NCBI GenBank assembly: GCA_910577175.1
Contig: CAJTLU010000009.1
Coordinates: forward strand, 70,686 to 134,685
Direction of reading: 5' to 3'
Origin: an uncultured Lachnospiraceae bacterium
GTDB lineage: Bacteria > Bacillota > Clostridia > Lachnospirales > Lachnospiraceae
DNA: 64,000 nt
A program made the position numbers and the translations under genes. This document shows positions 25,843-34,683 of the stretch, piece after piece (the first letter of the stretch is position 1; each line of letters begins with the position of its first letter). A model generated the notes under the pieces. That model was not told the DNA's origin and did not search any database. It was given only the letters and a program-made list of their open reading frames with translations.

Positions 25843-26958
25843 ATGAAACAGAAAAAAATTTTAATTATTGATGACTCTGCACTTATGAGAAGAGTTTTGT
25901 CTGATATAATTAGTTCAGATGATAGATTCATCGTTTGCGATATGGCAAGCAACGGGCTGGAGGCCTACGACAAAATCAGCCAGAATCCGGGGCAATATGA
26001 TATCGTGCTTTTGGATATCAATATGCCGAAAATGAACGGGATTGAGTTTATGGAAGGGATTAACCGTCTGAAGCTGAAGCTGACAGTAGTGATTGTCAGC
26101 ACGATTGCTGTGGAGGGCGCCACGGAGACAATTCGTCTTCTGGAGCTCGGAGCCTTTGATTTTGTAACGAAGCCGAACAGCTTTGTCGAGGCAAAGACCA
26201 ATGTATTCCATGATAAAGTGCTGAAATGCCTGAGTTATGCCGCAGGTCTTGAAGGAAGCGGAGGAAGGAAAAGTAGTGCGGTCGTACCGCCGAAGCTTGA
26301 GCGAAATGAAATAAAGCCTGTAATTTCTGCGAGGGCTCCGTTAGTCAGAAAACCGCATAAGACGGTACGGAAAGACGCTTCCAAGCTGATTGTGCTTGCC
26401 TGCTCTACCGGCGGACCAAAGGCACTGCAGCAGGTTGTTCCGAAGCTTCCGGGCAATCTGGATGCGCCGATGGTGATTGTGCAGCATATGCCGTCAGGAT
26501 TTACGGAAACGCTTGCCTCACGTCTGGATGACCTGAGCGAGATTACCGTAAAGGAGGCTGCTGACGGGGAATGCCTGAAAAAAGGGACGGTCTATATCGC
26601 AAAAGGAGGTTCGCAGTTAAGAATTAAGAAGGGAGCGGCATCCTCGTATGTACTGTCTGTGACAAACGAGCCTGCCAGAAACGGATTAAAGCCCTGCGCG
26701 GATATTACGTATGAGTCTTTGTTAGACTCGGATTACGAGGATATTACCTGTGTTGTACTGACGGGTATGGGCGGCGACGGAACTGCGGGAATCAAGCAAC
26801 TTAATGACAAGCATAATATTTATGTAATCGGACAGGATGCTTCCACATGTACGGTATACGGAATGCCGCGGGTGTTGTATGAAGAGGGCCTTGCGGATGT
26901 GATGCTGCCGTTAGAGGAAGTGGCCGGCGAGATTATCAAAAACGTAGGAGTGCGATAA
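25843..26958 (+). CDS. cheB: chemotaxis protein-glutamate methylesterase CheB
   Basis: CheB demethylates and deamidates chemoreceptors. The 371-residue protein has a receiver domain (MKQKKILIIDDSALMRRVL; acceptor in LLDINMPKMNG) and a C-terminal esterase with ACSTGGPKAL, VQHMPSGFTETLASRL and LTGMGGDGTAGI supplying the Ser-His-Asp triad. The start is ATG 25843 behind AAGGAGAG. cheR, its antagonist, is far away at 52427. Confidence 0.96.
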   Translation: MKQKKILIIDDSALMRRVLSDIISSDDRFIVCDMASNGLEAYDKISQNPGQYDIVLLDINMPKMNGIEFMEGINRLKLKLTVVIVSTIAVEGATETIRLLELGAFDFVTKPNSFVEAKTNVFHDKVLKCLSYAAGLEGSGGRKSSAVVPPKLERNEIKPVISARAPLVRKPHKTVRKDASKLIVLACSTGGPKALQQVVPKLPGNLDAPMVIVQHMPSGFTETLASRLDDLSEITVKEAADGECLKKGTVYIAKGGSQLRIKKGAASSYVLSVTNEPARNGLKPCADITYESLLDSDYEDITCVVLTGMGGDGTAGIKQLNDKHNIYVIGQDASTCTVYGMPRVLYEEGLADVMLPLEEVAGEIIKNVGVR

Positions 26959-26960
26959 TT

Positions 26961-29048
26961 ATGGATGTTAGCCAGTATCTGGAAATATTTATTGACGAGA
27001 CAAAAGAGCATTTGCAGAGCTTAAACGAGCAGATTCTTGTTTTGGAGCGGGAGCCGGAAAATGTAGATACCATTAACGAGATTTTCCGTGCGGCACATTC
27101 CCTGAAGGGCATGGCAGGAACCATGGGCTATAAGAGAATGCAGCGTCTTACACATGACATGGAAAATGTATTTTCCGAAATCCGCAACGGGAAGATGAAG
27201 GCATCGGCAAAGCTTGTGGATGTGCTGTTCAAGGGTCTGGATGCGCTGGAGCAGTACCTGGATGTCATTATAAACTCGGGCGACGAGGGAACAGAGGATA
27301 ATGAGGACATTGTTAAGGCCTTAAACGATATCTTAAACGAGGGCGTCGGCAGTGCGGGAGAACCGGCGGCGCCGAAGGCGTCGGCCGCACCGGCAGCCGC
27401 AGCCGCTGCCGTGCAGGTTTCTGAGAACGGCGTAAAGGAAATCAAGCTGGCGGACCATGAAAAGAGTGCGGTTTCAAAGGCGTTTGCTGAAAAACTGAAC
27501 GCCTATATGCTGACAGTATATATCCAGGAGAGCTGTATTTTGAAAGCGGCGCGTGCCTTTCTGGTATTCAAGGCATTGGAGGAGTTAGGAACGATAATTC
27601 GTTCCGAGCCGCAGGTACAGGAGATTGAAGATGAGCATTTTGACTTTGATTTTACGGTAGTGTTGATTACGGAGTCAGATGCGGAAGCCGTAAAGAAGAG
27701 AGTAGAGGATGTATTCGAAATCAAGAACGTCTGCGTAGAAGCAATTCGTCCGGAAACGGTAGAACAGGCAGAAGCCGAGGAGAGCAGCGCAGCTGCTCCT
27801 GTGGCAGCACAAAACAGTGCAGCGCAGAAGGTAACTGCCGCACCGGCAGGCACCGAAACGGCACAGCCGAAGACGACAAGTAAGCCGGTGGTAAACCGTT
27901 CTGTCCGTGTGGATATTGATAAGTTAGACGATTTGATGAATCTTGTCAGCGAGCTGATTATTGCAAAGAACGGGCTGGTGTCCATCAATACCGCTGATAT
28001 AGAAGGGCTGCGCGAAAGCGGGTTCAACGAGCAGATTGAATATCTGGAGCGGATTACGACCAACCTCCACCAGTCGGTAATGAAGACCCGAATGGTGCCG
28101 ATTGAAAATGTTGTGAGCCGTTTCCCGCGTATGATTCGTGATATCAGTAAGAAGTTAGATAAGAAAATGGAACTGTATATGTCCGGTGAGGAGACGGAGC
28201 TTGACCGTACCGTAATCGACGAAATCGGCGACCCGTTAATGCATATGTTAAGAAATGCGGCTGACCACGGACTTGAGTCCAATCAGGAGCGTATCCAGGC
28301 AGGAAAGCCGGAGGTCGGTTCGATTTTCCTGAAAGCATACCAGGACGGAAACAACGTAGTCATCGAGGTTCGGGACGACGGTAAGGGCATTGATGTCGAA
28401 AAGGTAAAAAAGAAAGCGGTCGAGAAGGGAACGATTACAGCGGAGCAGTCTGCCGTGATGACAGAAAAGGAAGCCATCGATTTGTTGTTCCGGCCGAGCT
28501 TTTCTACGGCCGAGCAGATTTCTGATTTATCCGGCAGAGGCGTTGGTCTTGATGTAGTAAAGTCCAAGATTGAAGCGTTGGGCGGCGATGTGGAGGCAAA
28601 GACCATACTGGGCGCAGGAACTACCTTTATTGTGCGGCTGCCGCTGACACTTGCGATTATTCAGGCGCTCATGGTTGAGCTTGGAAATGAGAAGTATGCA
28701 ATTCCGTTAGGCAGTATTCAGACGATTGAGGATGTACTCCTGTCCGATATCAAGTATGTGCAGACCAAGGAGGTTATCCATCTGCGCGGGAATGTCATTC
28801 CGTTAATCCGTCTGCGGAGCGTGCTGGATGTCCCGGAGGATGATTTTGCTCCGGAGAGCCTGACCGTGGTTATTGTAGCGAAGGGAGACAAACTGGCGGG
28901 ACTTGTAGTGGATAATTTAATCGGCCAGCAGGAAATTGTAATTAAGTCCATCGGGAAATACATAAATGATAATAAGATGATTGGCGGCGCAACGATTCTC
29001 GGTGACGGTGAGGTCGCACTGATTCTTGATGCAAATGCAATAGTCTAG
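26961..29048 (+). CDS. cheA: chemotaxis histidine kinase CheA
   Basis: CheA phosphorylates CheY and CheB. The 695-residue product shows the Hpt domain with phospho-His46 (RAAHSLKGMAGTMGY), a P2 response-regulator docking domain (about 175-270) flanked by Ala/Pro-rich linkers, dimerisation domain, GHKL ATPase (MLRNAADHGLE; DLSGRGVGLDVVKSKIEALG) and a CheW-like domain. It lies 2 bp after cheB and 11 bp before cheW. Confidence 0.97.
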   Translation: MDVSQYLEIFIDETKEHLQSLNEQILVLEREPENVDTINEIFRAAHSLKGMAGTMGYKRMQRLTHDMENVFSEIRNGKMKASAKLVDVLFKGLDALEQYLDVIINSGDEGTEDNEDIVKALNDILNEGVGSAGEPAAPKASAAPAAAAAAVQVSENGVKEIKLADHEKSAVSKAFAEKLNAYMLTVYIQESCILKAARAFLVFKALEELGTIIRSEPQVQEIEDEHFDFDFTVVLITESDAEAVKKRVEDVFEIKNVCVEAIRPETVEQAEAEESSAAAPVAAQNSAAQKVTAAPAGTETAQPKTTSKPVVNRSVRVDIDKLDDLMNLVSELIIAKNGLVSINTADIEGLRESGFNEQIEYLERITTNLHQSVMKTRMVPIENVVSRFPRMIRDISKKLDKKMELYMSGEETELDRTVIDEIGDPLMHMLRNAADHGLESNQERIQAGKPEVGSIFLKAYQDGNNVVIEVRDDGKGIDVEKVKKKAVEKGTITAEQSAVMTEKEAIDLLFRPSFSTAEQISDLSGRGVGLDVVKSKIEALGGDVEAKTILGAGTTFIVRLPLTLAIIQALMVELGNEKYAIPLGSIQTIEDVLLSDIKYVQTKEVIHLRGNVIPLIRLRSVLDVPEDDFAPESLTVVIVAKGDKLAGLVVDNLIGQQEIVIKSIGKYINDNKMIGGATILGDGEVALILDANAIV

Positions 29049-29059
29049 GAGGTGCCGGT

Positions 29060-29524
29060 ATGGTGGAAAATGTTTCAACGGAAATAAAGCAGTATATTGT
29101 AGTAAAGCTTGGAAACGAACAATACGGCATCGACATCCAGTATGTTGAGAATATTGTCCGTATGCAGAGGATTACCCGTGTACCGAAGGCACAGGAGTAT
29201 TTCAAGGGCGTGATTAACCTGCGCGGTGAGATTGTTCCGGTAATGAGCTTACGGATGAAGTTTGAGCTTGAACCGGATGAGTTTACCGGAAAGACCCGTA
29301 TTCTGATTTTGAAGCTGGAGCAGCAGTCGCTGGTCGGCGTTATCGTAGACGAGGTAAAGGAGGTTGTCAACCTTGACGAGGACTCCGTTGAAAAGTCGAG
29401 TTATGATGCGAATGATGAAAAGTCACAGTATCTTGCCGGAATCGGAAAGCATAATGACAATTTGATTTCCCTGTTAAATATTTCGGAAATCATCGTCGAG
29501 AAGGAAAAAGAAAAGGAAGCTTAG
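29060..29524 (+). CDS. cheW: chemotaxis coupling protein CheW
   Basis: CheW links chemoreceptors to CheA. The 154-residue protein has the SH3-like CheW fold signatures (QYGIDIQYVENIVR, FKGVINLRGEIVPVMSLR). No receptor gene is in the window, so receptors are encoded elsewhere. An inverted repeat follows its stop. Confidence 0.95.
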   Translation: MVENVSTEIKQYIVVKLGNEQYGIDIQYVENIVRMQRITRVPKAQEYFKGVINLRGEIVPVMSLRMKFELEPDEFTGKTRILILKLEQQSLVGVIVDEVKEVVNLDEDSVEKSSYDANDEKSQYLAGIGKHNDNLISLLNISEIIVEKEKEKEA

Positions 29525-29535
29525 AAGAAGTATCC

Positions 29536-29564
29536 AAGGAAGAGGCCCGGGAGGCTTCTTCCTT
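29536..29564 (+). other. 12-bp-stem hairpin between cheW and cheC
   Basis: aaggaagaggcc (29536-29547) pairs with ggcttcttcctt (29553-29564), with one G-T pair and a 5-base loop. The following bases (agtgtgtttg) are only moderately T-rich. It may attenuate or process the transcript so that cheC and later genes are made at a lower level. Confidence 0.5.
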
Positions 29565-29589
29565 AGTGTGTTTGAACCGGGAGGACGAT

Positions 29590-30207
29590 ATGGCAGAGCT
29601 GAAATTAGATTCTATGGATGGGGTACAATATGATGTGTTAAGGGAAATCGGAAATATCGGCGCAGGAAATGCGACAACCGCCCTTGCCTCGATGCTTCAG
29701 GTCAAGGTCGATATGAAGGTTCCGAAAGTAGCTTTACTGGATTTCCAGGCGCTCCCCGAAATCTTAGGCGGCGCAGAGAATATTATTGTAGGTATTCTGC
29801 TGACCTTAAGCGGAAGTATCGATGGCATGATGATGTTTGTCATGGAGAGGGATGCGGCGCATTCCATGGTCAATATGTTAATGGGGCAGGATGTTCCGTT
29901 AGACGCGGAGTTTTCCGAAATGGAGGCGTCCGCGCTACAGGAAATCGGGAATATTATTACCGGTGCTTACCTTTCTTCTTTGTCGGATCTTACAAAGATG
30001 TACATCAATTCGAGCATACCGTATATTGCCATTGATATGGCAGGGGCGATTTTGAGCGTACCGGCAATTGAGTTTGGAAAAATCGGTGATAAGGCACTGT
30101 TGATACAGACTGAGTTTGGCGAGAAGGCAACGCAGGTAAACGGGTTCTTCATTTTAATACCAACACTAAAGTCTTATAATTCAATTTTAACTTCATTGGG
30201 ATTATAG
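29590..30207 (+). CDS. cheC: CheY-P phosphatase CheC
   Basis: The 205-residue product has two CheC active-site helices, each with the E..N pair (LREIGNIGAGNATTALASML near residue 14; LQEIGNIITGAYLSSL near 113). CheC dephosphorylates CheY-P and binds CheD, which is encoded next. The start is ATG 29590 behind GGGAGGA; an upstream in-frame ATG reads through the hairpin. Confidence 0.95.
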   Translation: MAELKLDSMDGVQYDVLREIGNIGAGNATTALASMLQVKVDMKVPKVALLDFQALPEILGGAENIIVGILLTLSGSIDGMMMFVMERDAAHSMVNMLMGQDVPLDAEFSEMEASALQEIGNIITGAYLSSLSDLTKMYINSSIPYIAIDMAGAILSVPAIEFGKIGDKALLIQTEFGEKATQVNGFFILIPTLKSYNSILTSLGL

Positions 30208-30218
30208 GTGGTGGTAGC

Positions 30219-30704
30219 ATGGGAAATATGGTAAAGGTAGGTATGGCAGATATGAACTGCTGTCATGCACCGGATGCAATTACAACATTAGGGCTTGGAT
30301 CTTGTGTCGGGGTTGTTTTGTATGATTCAAATAAAAAAATTGCCGGGCTGGTACATGTTATGCTGCCTGACAGTAAAAAAATCAATAATAATGAGAATAA
30401 AGCAAAGTTTGCCGATACCGGTATCGACGAGATGATTCGTCAGGTGGTAGCGGCAGGGGCTTCCCGTATGAGCCTGAAGGCAAAAATTGCAGGCGGGGCC
30501 CAGATGTTTGCATTTAACTGTGAAAATGAAATGCTGCGCGTGGGAGCGCGGAATGTCGAAGCCGTAAAGGCGAAGCTTTTTTCGCTCCGTATTCCGATTG
30601 TTGCAGAAGATACCGGAAAATCTTACGGGCGTACCATAGAGTTTTATCCGGAAACGGATGAATTACTGATTAAGGCAGTCGGTAAGGCGGTTTATAAGAT
30701 TTAG
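30219..30704 (+). CDS. cheD: chemoreceptor glutamine deamidase CheD
   Basis: CheD deamidates receptor glutamines and is regulated by CheC. The 161-residue product has the catalytic Cys29 in GLGSCVGVVLYD and His46 in HVMLP, plus the conserved Thr-rich IAGGAQMF segment. It follows cheC by 11 bp. Confidence 0.95.
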   Translation: MGNMVKVGMADMNCCHAPDAITTLGLGSCVGVVLYDSNKKIAGLVHVMLPDSKKINNNENKAKFADTGIDEMIRQVVAAGASRMSLKAKIAGGAQMFAFNCENEMLRVGARNVEAVKAKLFSLRIPIVAEDTGKSYGRTIEFYPETDELLIKAVGKAVYKI

Positions 30705-30713
30705 GAGGCTGTT

Positions 30714-31058
30714 ATGGAGGGAAAGAATATTCCGCCGTTGATTACGTTGACGGCGGCAATGATTGCTTGTGTCTTCTGTCTTTTCCATCGTGCAACGCTG
30801 TTTTCTACGTTAAAGATCGTATTACTTGTGATGATTTTGTTTTATATTATCGGCAGAATCGTACAAAAGGTAGTTGTAAAAATAAATCGTGATGCAGAAG
30901 AAGCGGCAGAGCAGAGACAGAAGGAAAGCAGGGAGCTTGCGGCCAGGGAACTGGAGGCGGAAGAGCTTGCAGGAACGGAAGAGGAATCTCCAGAGGGGCA
31001 GGAAGAAATACAGGAGGCAGAGGATGCTGTGCCGGAAGAGGCGGCAGAGAGGCAGTAA
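30714..31058 (+). CDS. small membrane protein of unknown function in the fla/che operon
   Basis: The 114-residue protein has two predicted membrane spans (about 9-25 and 31-49) followed by a highly charged, Glu/Arg/Ala-rich cytoplasmic tail. I do not recognise a domain. It lies 9 bp after cheD and 55 bp before sigD and has a good GGAGG site, so it is very likely expressed. Its place suggests a role in flagellar function or control; nothing in the sequence says which. Confidence 0.7.
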   Translation: MEGKNIPPLITLTAAMIACVFCLFHRATLFSTLKIVLLVMILFYIIGRIVQKVVVKINRDAEEAAEQRQKESRELAARELEAEELAGTEEESPEGQEEIQEAEDAVPEEAAERQ

Positions 31059-31113
31059 CCGGATTTCTTAGTAACAGGGAACGGTATAAAGGAGAGGAAG
31101 ACAGGAGACGCCT

Positions 31114-31878
31114 ATGAGTGCAGAGGAAAAGCTTAGGTTATGGGAAGAGTATAGTAAGAATAAAACTCCGGAACTGCGCGAACAGATTATAATTGAATAT
31201 GCGGGTCTTGTTAAAATCGTAGCAGGAAAGCTCAGTATTTATCTGGGCTATAATGTTGAGTACGATGATTTGGTGGGCTATGGAATGTTCGGACTAATTG
31301 ATGCGATTGACAAATATGATTTTGACAAGGGAGTTAAGTTTGAAACTTACGCGTCCCTGCGAATCCGCGGAGCGGTACTGGACCAGGTGCGCCGTATGGA
31401 TTGGCTGCCGCGCACCGTCAGGCAGAAGCAGAAGCGGATGGATGCTGCCTACCAGAAGCTGGAGGCGGCAAACGGGCAGTTTGCTTCGGATGAAGAGATT
31501 GCCGCAGAGCTTGAGATTTCCGTCGAGGAGCTTGGCCAGTGGCAGGCACAGACCAAGGCGGCAGGAATTGTTTCCTTGGACGAGTATCTGGAACAGGGGA
31601 GTGAGAACGGGATTGTGGGGACTTCGGACAGCGCAGAGTATGCACAGCCGGAAAAGCAGCTGGAGCAGAAGGAAATGAAGGAGCTTCTGGTACAGTCGCT
31701 GGAGGCTTTGACCGAGAAAGAGAAAAAGGTAATCCTGTTGTATTATTATGAGGAACTGACATTAAAAGAAATCAGTGAGGTGCTGGAGGTTTCCGAGTCC
31801 AGGATTTCACAGCTGCACACAAAGGCAATCCAAAGGCTGCGTTTAAAGCTTGGAAATCAAATAGAATTATTTTTTTAG
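31114..31878 (+). CDS. sigD: flagellar sigma factor sigma-D (FliA/WhiG family)
   Basis: Sigma-D drives late flagellar, motility and autolysin genes. The 254-residue product has region 2 (DDLVGYGMFGLIDAIDKYD, then ETYASLRIRGAVLDQVRRMD), region 3 and region 4 (EKKVILLYYYEELTLKEISE, SRISQLHTKAIQRLR). As in B. subtilis it is near the end of the fla/che operon, so read-through decides its level. No flgM anti-sigma gene is in the window. Confidence 0.95.
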   Translation: MSAEEKLRLWEEYSKNKTPELREQIIIEYAGLVKIVAGKLSIYLGYNVEYDDLVGYGMFGLIDAIDKYDFDKGVKFETYASLRIRGAVLDQVRRMDWLPRTVRQKQKRMDAAYQKLEAANGQFASDEEIAAELEISVEELGQWQAQTKAAGIVSLDEYLEQGSENGIVGTSDSAEYAQPEKQLEQKEMKELLVQSLEALTEKEKKVILLYYYEELTLKEISEVLEVSESRISQLHTKAIQRLRLKLGNQIELFF

Positions 31879-31904
31879 GAAAGGACTTAGCAAAGGAGCA
31901 AGAA

Positions 31905-33506
31905 ATGGCACAGGTGAACGGGTATTTTCAAATCAGCATAAGAGACAGCGGAACGTGGCTTGTACTGTATCCACCTGACGAGGGCGGGACTCCGGTACGA
32001 TTTACCATGGTAGATGCTTATTTGACCAAGTGGCATATTGATTACGATAAAAAACAGCTTTCAGAGGCGCTTCTGAAAACGACAAAAAAGGAAGAAATCC
32101 GGCTGACAATGGAAAAGATATATCCGATTAATGAATCTTCTTCCGTTACGGTAAGCCCGGACCGGCTGAGTGCAGAGATTATACTATATCCGCCGTCAGA
32201 CGGAGGCGGTATGATAACGAAGGAAAAGCTGGTTGCGGATTTGGTATATGCCGGCATAAAATACGGTGTGGACCAGGAGATGCTGGAAAAGTTAGATAAA
32301 GAAAGAGAATATTGCACGCCGATTGAAATTGCCAGGGCAACGCTTCCGTTAGAAGGAACCAGTGCGAAAATCACCTATTTTTTCAATACAGATTTAACGA
32401 TGAAGCCAAAGACGTTTGAAGACGGTTCGGTGGATTTTCATAAGCTGGATACAATCTGTCCGGTAAGGGCAGGAGACCTGCTGGCGGAGCTGACGCCGGC
32501 GGTACAGGGAAGACCGGGAATCGATGTATGCGGAAAGCCGATAAAGCCTGCCAAGGTAAATAATATGGTGCTGCATCATGCAAACCGGATTCATCTTTCC
32601 GAAGACGGGCTAAAGATGTATTCCGAGGTGAGCGGCCACGTCAGCCTCGTGGATGGCAAGGTGTTTGTATCGGACACCTATGAAGTGGCAGGAGATGTCG
32701 ATTCCTCGACCGGGGATATTGCATGTGAGGGTAACGTAGAGGTCAGGGGAAATGTGCGCACCGGCTACCGCGTAGAGGCAAAGGGCGATATCATCATACA
32801 TGGCGTAGTAGAGGGAGCCGAGATTATAGCGGGCGGGCAGATTGTCCTGATTCGTGGTATCCAGGGAATGTCCCGGGGCAAGCTGATTGCGGGAGGAAAC
32901 ATAATCTCAAAGTTTATTGAGAGTGCAGAAGTTATTTCAAGATACGGCTATGTGCAGTCAGAGGCGATTATGCACAGCCAGGTATCTGCAAAGACCGATG
33001 TAATCGCGCACGGAAAGAAAGGCTTTATTACCGGCGGGAGCACGAGATGCAGCCAGTTAATTGAGGCAAAGACGGTAGGCTCCAATATGGGTACGACTAC
33101 GCTGCTCGAAGTCGGCGTCGACCCGGCGATTACAGAGGAGTACCGCAAGTTAGAAAAGCAGTTTGCGGAGCTGAAAACGGAAAAGGAAAGAGCAGGACAG
33201 ACGATTGTAATGCTTGCGAAAAAGCTGAAGCAGGGAGAGCAGCTTCCGGTGGATAAACTGCTTTTGTTAAAGCAGTCGCAGAAGCGGGTCGAGAAGATTG
33301 ATGCTGAAACGGAGGAGATTACCAAACGTCTGGATGAGCTGATGGATGATATCGGAATGGAGAGCAACGGTGTGATTAAGGTATCGCAGACCGCATATTC
33401 CGGATGCAAGATTACGATTTCCGGTGCAGTTTACTATGTAAAGACGGAACTGGCACGTGCAAGGTTTGTCAAAGACCGCGGGGAAATCAGGATTGAAGCA
33501 TACTAG
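31905..33506 (+). CDS. fapA: FapA / DUF342 flagellar assembly protein A
   Basis: The 533-residue protein has an N-terminal variable domain, a central right-handed beta-helix typical of DUF342 (GNVEVRGNVRTGYRVEAKGD; repeated G-D/N-I units, about 230-380) and a C-terminal coiled coil (about 400-470). FapA in Vibrio affects polar flagellar localisation, and polymeric DUF342 proteins occur in many motile Firmicutes; the role here is unproven. It sits 26 bp after sigD, in operon with it. Confidence 0.82.
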   Translation: MAQVNGYFQISIRDSGTWLVLYPPDEGGTPVRFTMVDAYLTKWHIDYDKKQLSEALLKTTKKEEIRLTMEKIYPINESSSVTVSPDRLSAEIILYPPSDGGGMITKEKLVADLVYAGIKYGVDQEMLEKLDKEREYCTPIEIARATLPLEGTSAKITYFFNTDLTMKPKTFEDGSVDFHKLDTICPVRAGDLLAELTPAVQGRPGIDVCGKPIKPAKVNNMVLHHANRIHLSEDGLKMYSEVSGHVSLVDGKVFVSDTYEVAGDVDSSTGDIACEGNVEVRGNVRTGYRVEAKGDIIIHGVVEGAEIIAGGQIVLIRGIQGMSRGKLIAGGNIISKFIESAEVISRYGYVQSEAIMHSQVSAKTDVIAHGKKGFITGGSTRCSQLIEAKTVGSNMGTTTLLEVGVDPAITEEYRKLEKQFAELKTEKERAGQTIVMLAKKLKQGEQLPVDKLLLLKQSQKRVEKIDAETEEITKRLDELMDDIGMESNGVIKVSQTAYSGCKITISGAVYYVKTELARARFVKDRGEIRIEAY

Positions 33507-33560
33507 ACAGCCCTGGTTCTTTCCCGGATTATTCTGCGTGTGCGAAAAGGAGGAGAGGTT

Positions 33561-33875
33561 ATGCCGATTACAAGACTGGATATGGTGTCCATGGCTCCTA
33601 AGACACAGGAAGCAGGAACGTATAAACAGCAGGAAATGCAGCATCCGACAAACCAGCAGCAGACAATAGCAGGTATGGTGCAGCAGCAGGCAAGACAAAA
33701 CGAAACCCAGACAGTACGTTCGAATAAAACGGAAAACGAAGAACAGAAATATGACGCACGAGAGCGGGGAAAGGGAGCTTATGGGGGGTCTGCCGGAAAG
33801 AAGAAGGAGCAGGAAAAAAAGGAAGAGAAACAGCGGATGAAAATGCGCGGAAGTACATTTGATATTACCGTGTAG
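33561..33875 (+). CDS. small hydrophilic protein of unknown function
   Basis: The 104-residue protein is highly polar, rich in Gln, Lys, Glu and Arg, with a short conserved-looking start (MPITRLDMVSMAPKTQEA) and end (MRGSTFDITV) around a low-complexity middle. I recognise no domain. ATG 33561 has GGAGAGG before it; an in-frame upstream start is less likely. The gene lies between fapA and the SwrB-like gene with short gaps, so co-expression with sigD is likely. Confidence 0.65.
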   Translation: MPITRLDMVSMAPKTQEAGTYKQQEMQHPTNQQQTIAGMVQQQARQNETQTVRSNKTENEEQKYDARERGKGAYGGSAGKKKEQEKKEEKQRMKMRGSTFDITV

Positions 33876-33895
33876 TTATAGAAAAGAGGAAGAGC

Positions 33896-34663
33896 ATGGA
33901 ACCGATTACCGTTATTATGAGCGTGATAGGAGTATTGCTGCTGGTTGGCAGTTGTTTCCTGCCGGGGAAGACCGCGCCGGAGACGGATTATGATGAGCTG
34001 TTCAGGCGTATGGCAAAGAGAGAGCTTACGCAGGAGGAAGTGGAGCGTCTGCGTCAGACGGTAGACCGGATTATCTCCGAAAAAACCGAAGAAGTGATAG
34101 AAAAGACCGATGATTATTTAAGCCAGGTTGCCAATGAAAAGATTATGTCGGTCGATGAATTTTCCAAACAGATATTTGAGCGGCTGGATAAAAACAATTC
34201 TGACGTGGTGTTTTTGTATAATATGCTGGCAGAGACAAAGGAGGAAGTAAAGACGGTGATTGCCGATGCAGGAAAGGTACGGGAGTCACTGCAGGCAGAG
34301 ACGGAGAAGGCTGTAAAGAGTATGGAAGCCGTAGCTGCCGCAGAGCCTTTGCCTGTAGCACGCCAGACGAAGAAGCAGACCGCTGCAAAGAAGTCTGCAG
34401 GAAAAGCTCCGGCAGAAAAGGAGCCTGCAGAAAAGGCCCCTGTGGAAAAGAAGCCGGCACGGAAGACCACACCGCCGGCGAATATTACAGTGCTTCCGGA
34501 GCTTACTGTAGCGCCAGAGCAGGAGAACGGGCCGGATGCTGATTTGCCAAAGGGAAAGATATTGGAGCTCCATAAAAAAGGAAAAACGGTGCGGGAGATT
34601 TCCAGAGAACTTGGCATGGGACAGGGCGAAGTAAAGCTGGTTATTGATTTGTATGGGGCATAG
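33896..34663 (+). CDS. SwrB-like membrane-anchored protein (DUF6115 type)
   Basis: The 255-residue protein has one N-terminal span (about 4-23), a coiled coil (about 30-150), a Lys/Pro/Ala-rich linker of AEK/APxEK units (about 160-205) and a C-terminal helix-turn-helix-like block (ILELHKKGKTVREISRELGM). The build and place (after sigD, before rpsB) match B. subtilis SwrB, which activates FliF/FliG and basal-body maturation. Homology is inferred from architecture and synteny. Bacterial-histone-like AAKK repeats in the linker are low complexity only. Confidence 0.6.
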   Translation: MEPITVIMSVIGVLLLVGSCFLPGKTAPETDYDELFRRMAKRELTQEEVERLRQTVDRIISEKTEEVIEKTDDYLSQVANEKIMSVDEFSKQIFERLDKNNSDVVFLYNMLAETKEEVKTVIADAGKVRESLQAETEKAVKSMEAVAAAEPLPVARQTKKQTAAKKSAGKAPAEKEPAEKAPVEKKPARKTTPPANITVLPELTVAPEQENGPDADLPKGKILELHKKGKTVREISRELGMGQGEVKLVIDLYGA

Positions 34664-34683
34664 CAGATAAAGGATGGATTTGA

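Noticed and set aside
33896..34663. Histone-like or DNA-binding regulator, from the AAKK-type linker and helix-turn-helix block
   Set aside because: The N-terminal membrane span, coiled coil and fla-operon position favour a SwrB-like membrane protein.
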